DNA of 64,000 nt from Culex pipiens pallens (lineage: Eukaryota > Arthropoda > Insecta > Diptera > Culicidae). The stretch is from assembly GCF_016801865.2 (NCBI RefSeq), contig NC_068939.1, positions 62,651,273 through 62,715,272 on the forward strand, written 5' to 3'. This document shows positions 11,301-21,628 of the stretch, in pieces. Below the pieces are notes generated by a model. That model saw only the letters and a list, made by a program, of their open reading frames with translations, was not told the origin of the DNA and searched no databases. The translations under genes and the position numbers were made by a program. The first letter of the stretch is position 1, and every line of letters starts with the position of its first letter.

Positions 11301-13988
11301 ATTTTCCTCCTTCGATTTGGGCTATCTCGCCCGTCTCGTTGGGATCTGATTATTAGGGCGTTTATAGACCACATTATCACGTTGTCTGCTTTATCTGCGA
11401 GGAGGCGAACCTCCCAAACGGCATCAACTGTGAGTAGTTGAGATTTTATCTCGCAGCTTTGATGATGGCACTGCCTTCAGGGCAAGTAAGAGCGTCTGAA
11501 ATGGGATGAAGCTTATGGTGATAGTAGGACGGTGCGAATATTTAATCTAGATTGAAAGCAAGTAGTTTGTTGACAAATTAGTTTGGATAAATTACACCTT
11601 TTGGATGGACTCGAAGGGCATCTGTTCTGCTGTGTAATTCTCGTCAAAGAAAAAAAAACTGGTTAACTTATATGACAATACATTTTAAGAAAAATTTAAG
11701 AATACTATTGTATGAATAACATGAAATGACTGATATGGACAAGTCGACGCCGTTGTGCTAACTTGTCTCAACGAGTTTTATTGTTTGGCATTGAATATAC
11801 AAAAACGAGAGCAAGCAATGTAAACAATAACAAACAAATTTTGTATCGTTTACCATTATGTGCATTGTCCTAAAATTTGATTGAATCTGGTTGCTGGAGC
11901 CCAGAGTTATAATTACAAATATTTACGGTAGTCGGCAATATACGTGTGTCAAACGCGTTCTGACATGAAATCTCTTTGGCCAGTTGTCGCACTTACATCA
12001 ATTTTCATGGTGTGTCAAGATAGCACGACAAGATTGAAACTTATTTCATATGAAAAGTGACAAAAATGCACAAAGTATTTCGGTTTTTATTAAATATCTA
12101 ATATGGGGATCTGTGAAGGGCAAAAGGTGAGGCATTGTGAGCTGCACAAAATGGTGTTCCTAGCTCAATTTGGTCCAAAATGCTCGTGGTAATCATTGGT
12201 CTCATTTGAGATGGATCCAATTTTTTACATAAATTATTTGTACCTATTGCATCTTTAATAAAATATTTGTTTTTGGAAATTGTGCCTTTAACTAAATTGT
12301 TATTTGGTTCAGAAAATTATAATGGTTAAATAAACCAGATTTTCTTTTGTTGAATTCACTATATTGGTTTTCTAAGCATTTGAATGGTTCTTTACGATTT
12401 GGCAAATCGAATTGTATTTGTATTTTTTTTATTGAGACTCAAAAAGGAATATTTTGAGGATTAGTACATGATGGTGCAAAATCTGGTTCCAGAGGTATGA
12501 ATTTAAAAAAATGCGGAAATTGCTTTTAAACAGATTTCAAATATTATTATATTCTATTATTAATCTTTGTTTAGGTTCAGAAAGGTCATAAGCGCCAAAG
12601 TCGTTTTTGGATCGGTTCTCGACCCTTTTAAGGAAATATTTATATCAAAAATGCTTTGAACTGTTTATCCGAACGTCCTCCAAATGCTAAAAATTGGTTT
12701 GTTGAAGGTCGCGATGGCTGTTACGGCGTATTGCAAACAATCCAGAGAAATGTTCTCCATCGATTTTTTGATAGAAAATGTTGATTAATTTTGGAGTTGT
12801 AGTCACTTTTGGGTTATAATTTTTGGATTTTTTTTTTTACATTTTAATTTAGAAAAATATTTTATGAAGAAATGCTATCGCTGAAAAAAGCAAGAAAAAT
12901 TTCTTGCTACTTAGAAAATCGAAAAATTAGAATTTGAAAAATAACCTCACAACGTATTCAAATCGATGAAAATGAGTTAAAACTATTGGTTTGAAAGGGA
13001 AAATAATTTGGCCTAATTTATCTATTTGCAGATCATTCCATTTGCTTGATTTCAGATTAGAGAACTACTAATTTAAAAAATAATGATTCGTACCGAAAGT
13101 TAGTTTAACAGGTTTAACATTTAGAGGACCAGATTTTTTTCGAATATAGTTCTACTTGTAGAACTTTTTGAAAGATATGTATTAAAAAAAAGTACTGTGA
13201 GAGGCATCCAAATTTTTCGAAAATGTTTTTTTATATCACGCATTTTGAAATAGTTACCTCGAATATTTTTTATAACAAATTAACATTACTTTGAGGTAAC
13301 AATAAGGATATGTTCCCAATTTGCTCAAATTTCATAAGAAATAGTTTTTTCCCTAAATATCTAAATTAAGTTTTTTTTTATTCCGAATTTCATATCATGA
13401 ATAAAAAAATAACACAACAACTAAGATTTTTCTACTAAAATTGTCTTCATGTTTAAACGCTGTTTTTTAACAAATAATTTACATTTTTTTAAATTTTATC
13501 AAAAAATGTTTTTTTACATTGTCAGAGCATCTTAAAATGAAGTCCGTTTTTGATTCGAACTTTTTTTCATTGAGATAATCATGACACTTTGAGGGTATTA
13601 TAATAATCCTAATTATCAATGTTTTAAAGATTATACTTAACTAACTATTGAAATTTTGTTTGAAACAACTTCTTGAGGTGCTTCGAACACAACATACCAG
13701 GCTTAGTATGGTTTCAACATAAAACCTGACAATGTCACCCAAATTTTACCGATTGAATACGAATGTAATGAGCTTTCAACATAAATCAGAAATTTTATTG
13801 TTGAATTGTGCTGTATTAAAATCAAAATCTTTAAAAATATCCATCTTCAAAATTCTTCTTTAATGTAAAGTTAAACATTTTCAAATGACCTGCATAATTT
13901 AATTTAAACAATTCAGGATTTTGCCAAACGTTCACCCTGTTTTCATTTTGTAATATTATTTTTCCAGATTTTTTTTTGCTTTTCGACG
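11301..13988. other. AT-rich intron-like sequence, no gene seen
   Basis: There is no long frame, no tandem repeat and no convincing element ends. A/T homopolymers become denser after about 12.2 kb, as in the decayed transposon regions elsewhere in the window. If the 9.6-11.3 kb island is a first exon, this would be its intron. Confidence 0.4.
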
Positions 13989-14145
13989 TTTTGCCTTCCT
14001 CACTGAGGTAAGGCTATAATCCTGCTCTAAACATGAACTTTTTATTAAAAGCTCAAAGACCCACCTTCATGTATACATATCGACTCAGAATCGAAAACTG
14101 AATAAATGTCTGTGTGTGTATGTGTGTGTGTATGTGTGTGTGTAT

Positions 14146-14251
14146 CCCTAGTAACATTTTAGGTTTTAAGTAGGCCATAAAAGCCTATTTAGGCCGTATG
14201 AGAGTTTTCAGAACCATGATAAAACCTGTAAGTTTAAAAATGTTACTAGGG
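14146..14251. mobile_element. Tiny MITE with CCCTAGTAACATTTT termini
   Basis: CCCTAGTAACATTTT at 14146 is matched inverted by AAAATGTTACTAGGG ending at 14251. It sits inside a (TG)n tract, with AT on each side. At 106 bp it carries little but the two arms and inner blocks taggttttaagt and taaaacctg, which also pair roughly. Confidence 0.6.
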
Positions 14252-14584
14252 ATGTGTGTGTATGTATGTATGTGACCAAAATTCTCACTGAGTTTTCTCA
14301 GCACTGGCTGAACCGATTTTGATCAAACCAGTTGCATTCGACTTGGTTTATGGTCCCATACATCGCTATTGAATTGTTTGAAGTTTCGATAACTAGTTCA
14401 AAAGTTATGTATAAAAATGTGTTTTCACATATATCCGGATCTCATTTATATGCATGTAAACGATGTCCGGATCCATCATCCGACCCATCGTTGGTTAGGT
14501 AATCGAAAGACCTTTCCAACGAGTCCTTAACATTGAAGATCTGGCAACCCTGTCTCGAGTTATGACCACTTAAGTGATATTTAT

Positions 14585-16073
14585 TAGGATGTAACAAAAC
14601 CACACTTTTTTGCGGGCATTTCAGGGGATGATCCCCTAGGTGTACTGAGTCTGAATCCCAAATATGAGCTCGATTGGTTGCGACAGGACCTGGCGCTCCG
14701 GCTTCAAAGTTTAAATGGGATTTAACCCGTAAAATCGGTGCGTTTTGGTTTTTGCCCTTTTTGAGTCCTTCAACGATTTTTGGATTTTTCAAAAACCTCA
14801 TGAGCTTATAGTTTGTGTTCCAGGGTACAACTTTGCCGAAGACTGCGAAGAGATTTGACCGCTCAGAAAAATGGTACAGAATTTACAAAATCTTTTCTCT
14901 TGTTTTTCTGATAACGTAAAACATGTTCTGGCAACACTCGCTTTTGATGCGCGCTTTCGGCAAACTATGCAACGCATGCTACGGTGCGTCGCGATGCGTC
15001 AGCATGCATTTGTCCAGCGTCGTGTTGTTGTTTTTGTTGTTGTGATTGTTGAGAACGAAAGTTCTTATGGAACTGCAAGAAGCTCTCCGGTTGACTCTCA
15101 GGGTTCAGTTGGAACCGATTCTAAACCTTGCTCGAGTGCAACCTAACGCGGCTGTCTTGAAAGCGCTTTATTACGCACGGATGTTGTGTGCATTTTGAAT
15201 ATTCCGTATTCCGGAAGATATTTCGAGAGACACGCATTTTAGTGAGAGTTTTCACTCGCTTTGTAATCAATCAAAGAGTTATGGCAATTTGGCAATAAAA
15301 TCGGTCATAAACAAATTAATGTATTGCATTGACAACATTAGTAAACACTATTTTCATACAGCAGACTTCTCTGGCTAGATATTTTGCGAATTCATTAGAC
15401 ACCAATATGTTCGAGCATAGGTTCGCTAACATGTCCCCCAGCACCACAATTGGTCACGACGAAAAAGATCCACACGGAGACAGGACCAGGTGGGCTTAGA
15501 ACTAAATCCTGCGATTCACTGCCAAATAGAATACCGGAATCTACGACAGATTAAAAGAGCAGCACCGGTGATCAAATCCTCCGGCACCATCGAAAACATA
15601 AGCACAACATCCAAATAAAGCATTTTCTTTCCATGTGTCAAACTTTGACCGTTGTACGCTGGATGTTTTCTCGCTGCTATAGTTACGACGCCTGGCTCTG
15701 GATGCGCGCGTTCAAAGAAAGTGTTGCCAATACTAATCAAACAAATTAATGGCAAAAAGTTTTTTTATTTTCAAATCATTGTACAAGCAGTACTAATTAT
15801 CAAATCTCTTCACAGTCTTCGGCAAAGTTGTGCCCTGAAACTCAAACTATAAGCTCATGAGGTTTTTGAAAAATCCAAAAATCGTTGAAGGCCTCAAAAA
15901 TGGCAAAAACCAAAACGCACCGATTTTACGGGTTAAATCCCATTTAAACTTTAAAGCCGGAGCGCCAGGTCCTGTCGCAACCAATCGTGCTCATATTTGG
16001 GATTCTGACTCAGTACACCTAGGGGATCATCCCCTGAAATGCCCGCAAAAAAGTGTGGTTTTGTTACATCCTA
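14585..16073. mobile_element. Foldback element with long TIRs and 8-bp target duplication
   Basis: The outermost TAGGATGTAACAAAACCACA is repeated inverted at the right end. The inverted arms extend about 280 bp (14585-14870 against 15800-16073), with a different 0.9-kb centre. ATATTTAT is duplicated exactly at 14577-14584 and 16074-16081; neighbouring 164-bp units of the host array have it once. An 8-bp duplication suggests a hAT-type or similar transposase acting in trans. The centre (14870-15790) has GC-rich stretches and a 91-codon frame but no recognisable domain. It is a non-autonomous element, younger than the array it splits. Confidence 0.8.
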
Positions 16074-16081
16074 ATATTTAT

Positions 16082-17550
16082 ATACTTTTTTGAAGCCGGA
16101 TCTCACTTAAATGTATGTAAACGATGTCCGGATCCATCATCCGACCCATCGTTGGTTAGGTAATCGAGAGACCTTTCCAACGAGTCCAAAACATTGAAGA
16201 TCTGGCAACCCTGTCTCGAGTTATGACCACTTAGGTGATATTTATGTACTTTTTTGAAGTCGGATCTCACTTAAATGTATGTTAACGATGTCCAAATCCA
16301 TCATCCGACACATCGTTGTTTAGGTAATTGAAAGACCTTTCCAAAGAGTCCACAACATTGAAGATCTGGCAACCCTGTCTCGAGTTATGACCACTTAAGT
16401 GATATTTATATACATTTTTGAAGCCGGATCTCAATTAAATGTATGTAAACGATGTCCGGATCCAGCATCCGACACATCGTTGGTTAGGTAATCAAAAACC
16501 CTTTTCAACGAGTCCACATCATTGAAGATCTGGCAACCCTGTCTCGAGTTATGATCAATTAAGTGATATTTATATACATTTTTGAAGCCGGATCTCAATT
16601 AAATGTATGTAAACGATGTCCGGATCCATCATCCGACACATCGTTGGTTAGGTAATCGAAAGACCTTTCCAAAGAGTCCATAACATTGAAGATCTGGCAA
16701 CCCTGTCTCGAGTTATGACCACTTAAGTGATATTTATGTACTTTTTTGAAGCCGGATCTCACTTAAATGTATGTAAACGATGCCCGGATCCATCATCCAA
16801 TTCATCGTTGGTTAGGTAATCGAGAGACCTTTCCAACGAGTTCAAAACATTGAAGATCTGGCAACCTTGTCTCGAGTTATGATCAATTAAGTGATATTTA
16901 TATACATTTTTGAAGCCGGATCTCACTTAAATGTATGTAAACGATGTCCGGATCCATCATTCGACACATCGTTGGTTAGGTAATCAAAATCCCTTTTCAA
17001 CGAGTCCACATCATTGAAGATCTGGCAACCCTGTCTCGAGTTATGATCAGTTAAGTGATATCTATGTACATTTTTGAAGCCGGATCTCAATTAAATGTAT
17101 GCAAACGATGTCCGGATCCATCATCCGACACATCGTTGGTTAGGTAATCGAAAGACCTTTCCAACGAGTCCACAACATTGAAGATCTGGCAACCCTGTCT
17201 CGAGTTATGATCAGTTAAGTGATATCTATGTACATTTTTGAAGCCGGATCTCAATTAAATGTATGCAAACGATGTCCGGATCCATCATCCGACACATCGT
17301 TGGTTAGGTAATCAAAATCCCTTTTCAACGAGTCCACATCATTGAAGATCTGGCAACCCTGTCTCGAGTTATGATCAATTAAGTGATATTTATATACATT
17401 TTTGAAGCCGGATCTCAATTAAATGTATGTAAACGATGTCCGGATCCATCATCCGACACATCGTTGGTTAGGTAATCAAAAACCCTTTCCAACGAGTCCA
17501 CAACATTGATGATTTGGCAACCCTGTCTCGAGTTATGACCACTTAAGTTA
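16082..17550 (+). repeat. 164-bp tandem array (about nine units plus one split off)
   Basis: Units are marked by 'ccggatctca' at about 16097, 16261, 16425, 16588, 16753, 16916, 17081, 17245 and 17408. A tenth, earlier unit at 14429 is separated by the foldback insertion. Each unit contains tccggatccatcatccgac, tcgttggttaggtaatc, gatctggcaaccctgtctcg and the palindrome CACTTAAGTG. Two sub-types (aaaatcccttttcaacgag against cgaaagacctttccaacgag) partly alternate, hinting at duplications of two-unit blocks of about 328 bp. Confidence 0.85.
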
Positions 17551-17652
17551 TTTATATCTGTGTACTTATTTTTCTGGATCTAAAAAAATAGCTGGCAAAC
17601 CACTTATATTAAAAATGAGGAAGGCATCAGCCACATAGGTGGATTAAGTTAG

Positions 17653-18059
17653 TTTTTTGATATAAGGTTGACAGTATTTTTTTGTTGATATTATAAAACA
17701 TAATTAGAAGATAGATTTCAATTTCTAACTTCATATTTTTTTGACACATAAAAACTACTTGAGTCAAGTTTGTTAGTAATTTTCTATGGCTTGAAGATTA
17801 TCCATTAATTCACTAATACATTCCAAAGATTTTTTTTTACATTGACGTATTTGAACAGCTACCTAAATTTTTTATATGAAAAACAAATTCATTAACAAAT
17901 TCAACGAAAATGGCAATAAAATATAAACAAGCTAAATAGGTCAATTCTATAGTATATCAGCAAAACAATAGCCTAAATTATCCTTCAAATTTAAAATTTT
18001 GGAACTTTTAGTAATCAAACAACTTTTGGCTTAAAATTAGACACCGATCCAACCAGCGC
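17653..18059. other. AT-rich sequence, nothing recognised
   Basis: There is no gene, repeat unit or element end that I can define between the variable-length element and the exon-like block. Confidence 0.4.
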
Positions 18060-18721
18060 TGGGAATCGGACCGTGGAAAAGTCACCAGCAAATCCAAAAT
18101 TAAATCAACCTAGATTGATAGCGAGCGATAAAGGTCGCAGACTAAGACGACGGGAATCTTGGGGGGTGGAAATCTAGCAATCACTCCTCTCTCTACGGCC
18201 AAGGACTATCACCAGCATCATCTCCAACGGGGAAGGACATCCAGCGGGGAATTTAAAAATAGATTTTTCCCACTCCCTCTCTCGAGTACGAGTTTGACTG
18301 CAAAAAGGGACGAAAAATCGCCATTTGGAACCGGTCCAACTGTTAAGGGGCAGTATTTATTTTTAAACAAGAAAATTATAAACTTGTAATCGCCTGGGGG
18401 ACAACAGCAAAAACAAAAAAAGAGAAACAGAAATCAGTGAACAAGTGACAGTGCCAAAGTGAATTAAGAAGAAATAAGAAAAAAAAGTTTGCGCAACATT
18501 TTTTTTTGCTGTTCGCCCTTTAAAGATCTGTCGACAAAGTTGATTCCTAACAGTAAAAAGAAGAAGAAGAAGAAGGAAGCATCCACCGCGGGGGGAAACC
18601 ACGTGGAACGACGAAAATAATTTCCCACACCACCACGTGTTACCTGGAGGGAGGTCGATTTGTGGAGCAAAAAGAAAAAGACAAGCTTTAAGGACACGCG
18701 ACTGCTGACATCATAAGTCAC

Positions 18722-18724
<3 letters not shown>
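18060..18724 (+). other. 5'UTR-like exon, interrupted at its splice donor
   Basis: This block has higher complexity and a purine-rich, 5'UTR-like texture (gtgaacaagtgacagtgcc, then aagtgaattaagaag, aagaagaagaag, caaaaagaaaaagacaag). It ends tcataagtcacg. The same 14 bases recur beyond the LINE and continue there as cacg|gtaagtaagt, an almost ideal splice donor. Before the insertion the plus strand therefore read exon-ACG|GTAAGTAAGT. I infer a non-coding first or second exon of a plus-strand host gene. The exon start is not defined, and no start codon with a long frame follows. RNA evidence would be decisive. Confidence 0.4.
18711..18724. repeat. LINE target-site duplication, 3'-side copy
   Basis: The 14 bases tcataagtcacggt match 23239-23252 exactly. 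The final T merges with the poly-T tract, so the duplication is 13 or 14 bp. Confidence 0.9.
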
Positions 18725-18762
<38 letters not shown>

Positions 18763-18967
18763 TATTTATTCAAATTTCTTTTCCATGTACATTCATTCAG
18801 TTAAAATATTATTGAGTGTCCAATCACAAACGATGACTTTTCACCTCAATTTTAAATACTAGCAACTTTCATTTATTCATGAAATATTGTAGCTTTCGCT
18901 ATTCAGTGATTTCAAATGTAGGAGGTCCTACATGTACAAAAGGGAAAAGGGATACCTTAAAACTAAC

Positions 18968-21628
18968 TTATAAACTATATAAAGAGCGGATCAATGCAGC
19001 TGAAGACTGCAATGATTTTTGTCGAAATGCATCAATTATCTTATTGGACATAACATCCAAAGTGTCAACTTCGGCTAATTGATGAAGTTCACTGGTGCTG
19101 AACCAGGGAGGAAGTTTCAGAATCATTTTCAGAATTTTGTTCTGAATCCTCTGAAGTTTTTTCTTCCTGGTTAAGCAACAGCTTGTCCAGATCGGCACAG
19201 CATAAAGCATGGCAGGTCTGAAAATTTGTTTATAAATTAACAGTTTATTCTTGAGACAAAGTCTAGAATTCCTGTTTATAAGTGGATACAAACATTTAAT
19301 ATATTTGTTACATTTAACCTGGATACTTTCAATGTGATCCTTGTAAGTAAGGTTTTTGTCAAAACCAAGTCCAAGATATTTCACTTGATCCTCCCACTTT
19401 AAATTTACCTCATTCATCTTTATAATGTGATGACTTTTTGGTTTAAGAAAATCAGCCCTTGGTTTGTGAGGGAAAATAATAAGTTGAGTTTTTGCAGCAT
19501 TTGGAGTAATTTTCCATTCTTTCAAATAAGAATTGAAAATATCCAAGCTTTTTTGTAATCTTCTCGTGATGACACGAAGGCTTCTGCCTTTGGCGGAGAT
19601 GCTTGTGTCATCAGCAAAAAGTGATTTCTGACATCCTGGGGGCAAATCAGGCAAGTCAGAAGTAAAAATATTGTATAAAATTGGACCCAAAATGCTTCCT
19701 TGAGGGACGCCATCACGTACAGGTAGTTGATCAGATTTGCTATTCTGATAACATACCTGCAGAGTACGATCCGTCAAATAATTTTGAATAATTTTCACGA
19801 TATAAATCGGAAAATTAAACCTTTTCAATTTCGCAATCAATCCTTTATGCCAAACACTGTCAAATGCTTTTTCTATGTCTAGAAGAGCAGCGCCAGTAGA
19901 ATAGCCCTCAGATTTGTTGCTTCGAATTAAATTTGAAACTCTCAACAACTGATGAGTAGTTGAATGCCCAAGGCGAAATCCAAACTGCTCATCAGCGAAA
20001 ATTGAATTTTCATTAATGTGCGTCATCATTCTATTAAGAATTATTCTTTCGAATAATTTACTAATAGATGAAAGCAAACTAATGGGCCGATAGCTTGAGG
20101 CTTCAGCAGGATTTTTATCCGGTTTCAAAATCGGAATTACTTTGGCATTTTTCCAACTACTGGGAAAATATGCCAAATCAAAACATTTGTTGAAAATTTT
20201 GACCAAGCAACTTAAAGTTGCTTCTGGTAATTTTTTAATTAAAATGTAAAAAATGCCATCCTCACCAGGGGCTTTCATATTTTTAAATTTTTTGATAATA
20301 GATTTTATTTCATTCAGATCCGTATTAAAAACTTCATCTGATGAAAATTCTTGTTCAACAATATTCTGAAATTCTATTGAAATTTGATTTTCAATAGGAC
20401 TCAAAACATTCAAGTTGAAATTATGAGCACTCTCAAACTGCTGAGCAAGTTTTTGAGCTTTTTCCCCATTAGTTAATAGAATATTATCACCATCTTTTAA
20501 AGAAGGGATGGGTTTTTGAGGTTTCTTAAGAACCTTTGAAAGTTTCCAAAAAGGTTTGGAATAAGGTTTAATTTGTTCGACATCTCTTGCGAACTTTTCA
20601 TTTCGCAGGAGAGTGAATCTGTGGTCAATAACCTTTTGCAAATCTTTTTGAATTCGCTTCAGTGCAGGATCACGAGAACGTTGATACTGTCTTCGGCGAA
20701 CATTTTTCAGACGAATCAGAAGCTGAAGATCGTCATCGATAATGGGAGAATCAAATTTGACTTGGACTTTAGGAATAGCAATATTCCTAGCATCCAAAAT
20801 TGCATTAGTTAAAGATTCCAAGGCTGAATCAATATCAGCTTTGGTTTCTAAAACAAAATCATGATTAAAATTATTCTCAATATGATGCTGATACCTGTCC
20901 CAATTAGCTTTATGGTAATTAAACACAGAACTATTGGGTCTGGTAACTGCTTCATGAGAAAGTGAAAAAGTTACTGGAAGATGATCAGAATCAAAATCAG
21001 CATGAGTCACTAATGGACCACAATACTGACTTTGATTTGTCAACACCAAATCAATTGTTGATGGATTTCTAACAGAAGAAAAGCAAGTTGGCCCATTCGG
21101 GTATAAAACCGAATAAAGACCAGAAGTGCAATCTCTGAACAGAATTTTACCATTGGAATTTACTTTTGAATTATTCCAAGATTGGTGTTTGGCATTAAAA
21201 TCACCGATGATCAAAAATCGAGATCTATGCCGAGTAAGTTTATTCAAATCCCCTTTGAAATAATTTTTATTTTCTCCAGTGCATTGGAATGGCAAATATG
21301 CAGCTGCAATCATAATTTTCCCAAAAGAAGTTTCAAGTTCAATGCCCAAACTTTCAATAACTTTTAACTTAAAGTCACGTAACGTGCTATAAGTCATACT
21401 ACGGTGGATAACTATTGCAACTCCACCGCCATTTCGATTCATTCGGTTATTAGTTATAACTTTATAATCTGGATCACTTTTCAAATAAGTGCCAGTTTTT
21501 AAAAATGTTTCGGTTATAACAGCAACATGCACGTTATGAACTCGTAAAAAGTTGAAAAATTCATTTTCTTTCGCTTTTAAAGAGCGAGCATTAAAATTCA
21601 TAATATTGATGGAATTACTTAGATCCAT
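18968..21628 (-). CDS. LINE ORF2: endonuclease and reverse transcriptase
   Basis: This 886-residue protein nicks target DNA and copies the element RNA onto it. Residues 1-225 form an APE-type endonuclease: catalytic-type Glu in VITE (about 40), GDFNAKH (142-148) and SDHLPV (214-219). The reverse transcriptase spans about 490-750: SYRPISLLS (512-520), the first catalytic Asp in ALLDIEKAFD (Asp584), VPQGSILGP (641-649) and the FADD active site (671-674). I see no RNase H domain, as expected for Jockey. The C-terminal part is Lys/Cys-containing. The ATG at 21628 overlaps the end of ORF1 by 14 bases in another frame, suggesting reinitiation or coupled translation. Length is normal, with no frameshift or stop. 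Confidence 0.95.
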   Translation of the reverse strand: MDLSNSINIMNFNARSLKAKENEFFNFLRVHNVHVAVITETFLKTGTYLKSDPDYKVITNNRMNRNGGGVAIVIHRSMTYSTLRDFKLKVIESLGIELETSFGKIMIAAAYLPFQCTGENKNYFKGDLNKLTRHRSRFLIIGDFNAKHQSWNNSKVNSNGKILFRDCTSGLYSVLYPNGPTCFSSVRNPSTIDLVLTNQSQYCGPLVTHADFDSDHLPVTFSLSHEAVTRPNSSVFNYHKANWDRYQHHIENNFNHDFVLETKADIDSALESLTNAILDARNIAIPKVQVKFDSPIIDDDLQLLIRLKNVRRRQYQRSRDPALKRIQKDLQKVIDHRFTLLRNEKFARDVEQIKPYSKPFWKLSKVLKKPQKPIPSLKDGDNILLTNGEKAQKLAQQFESAHNFNLNVLSPIENQISIEFQNIVEQEFSSDEVFNTDLNEIKSIIKKFKNMKAPGEDGIFYILIKKLPEATLSCLVKIFNKCFDLAYFPSSWKNAKVIPILKPDKNPAEASSYRPISLLSSISKLFERIILNRMMTHINENSIFADEQFGFRLGHSTTHQLLRVSNLIRSNKSEGYSTGAALLDIEKAFDSVWHKGLIAKLKRFNFPIYIVKIIQNYLTDRTLQVCYQNSKSDQLPVRDGVPQGSILGPILYNIFTSDLPDLPPGCQKSLFADDTSISAKGRSLRVITRRLQKSLDIFNSYLKEWKITPNAAKTQLIIFPHKPRADFLKPKSHHIIKMNEVNLKWEDQVKYLGLGFDKNLTYKDHIESIQVKCNKYIKCLYPLINRNSRLCLKNKLLIYKQIFRPAMLYAVPIWTSCCLTRKKKLQRIQNKILKMILKLPPWFSTSELHQLAEVDTLDVMSNKIIDAFRQKSLQSSAALIRSLYSL

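Larger units (their letters stand above)
13989..17652 (+). mobile_element. Variable-length hairpin-ended element, copy 3 (expanded)
   Basis: It begins ttttgccttcctcactgagg, which folds into a terminal hairpin (GCCTT-CCTC-act-GAGG-AAGGC). It ends gaggaaggcatcagccacat followed by aggtggattaagttag. GTTTT flanks both ends. Inside are the family head (tatcgactcagaatcgaaaac, a TG microsatellite, the block ctgaaccgattttgatcaaa) and about ten 164-bp units. Two younger elements are nested in it: a 106-bp inverted-repeat element (14146-14251) and a 1489-bp foldback element (14585-16073). No protein is encoded. Copies of very different length (0.7, 0.7, 1.25 and 3.7 kb) show that the inner array expands and contracts. 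Confidence 0.7.

Noticed and set aside
14870..15146. Host gene captured in the foldback centre (91-codon frame)
   Set aside because: The frame has no domain and the segment cannot be tied to a gene from sequence alone; kept only as a question.
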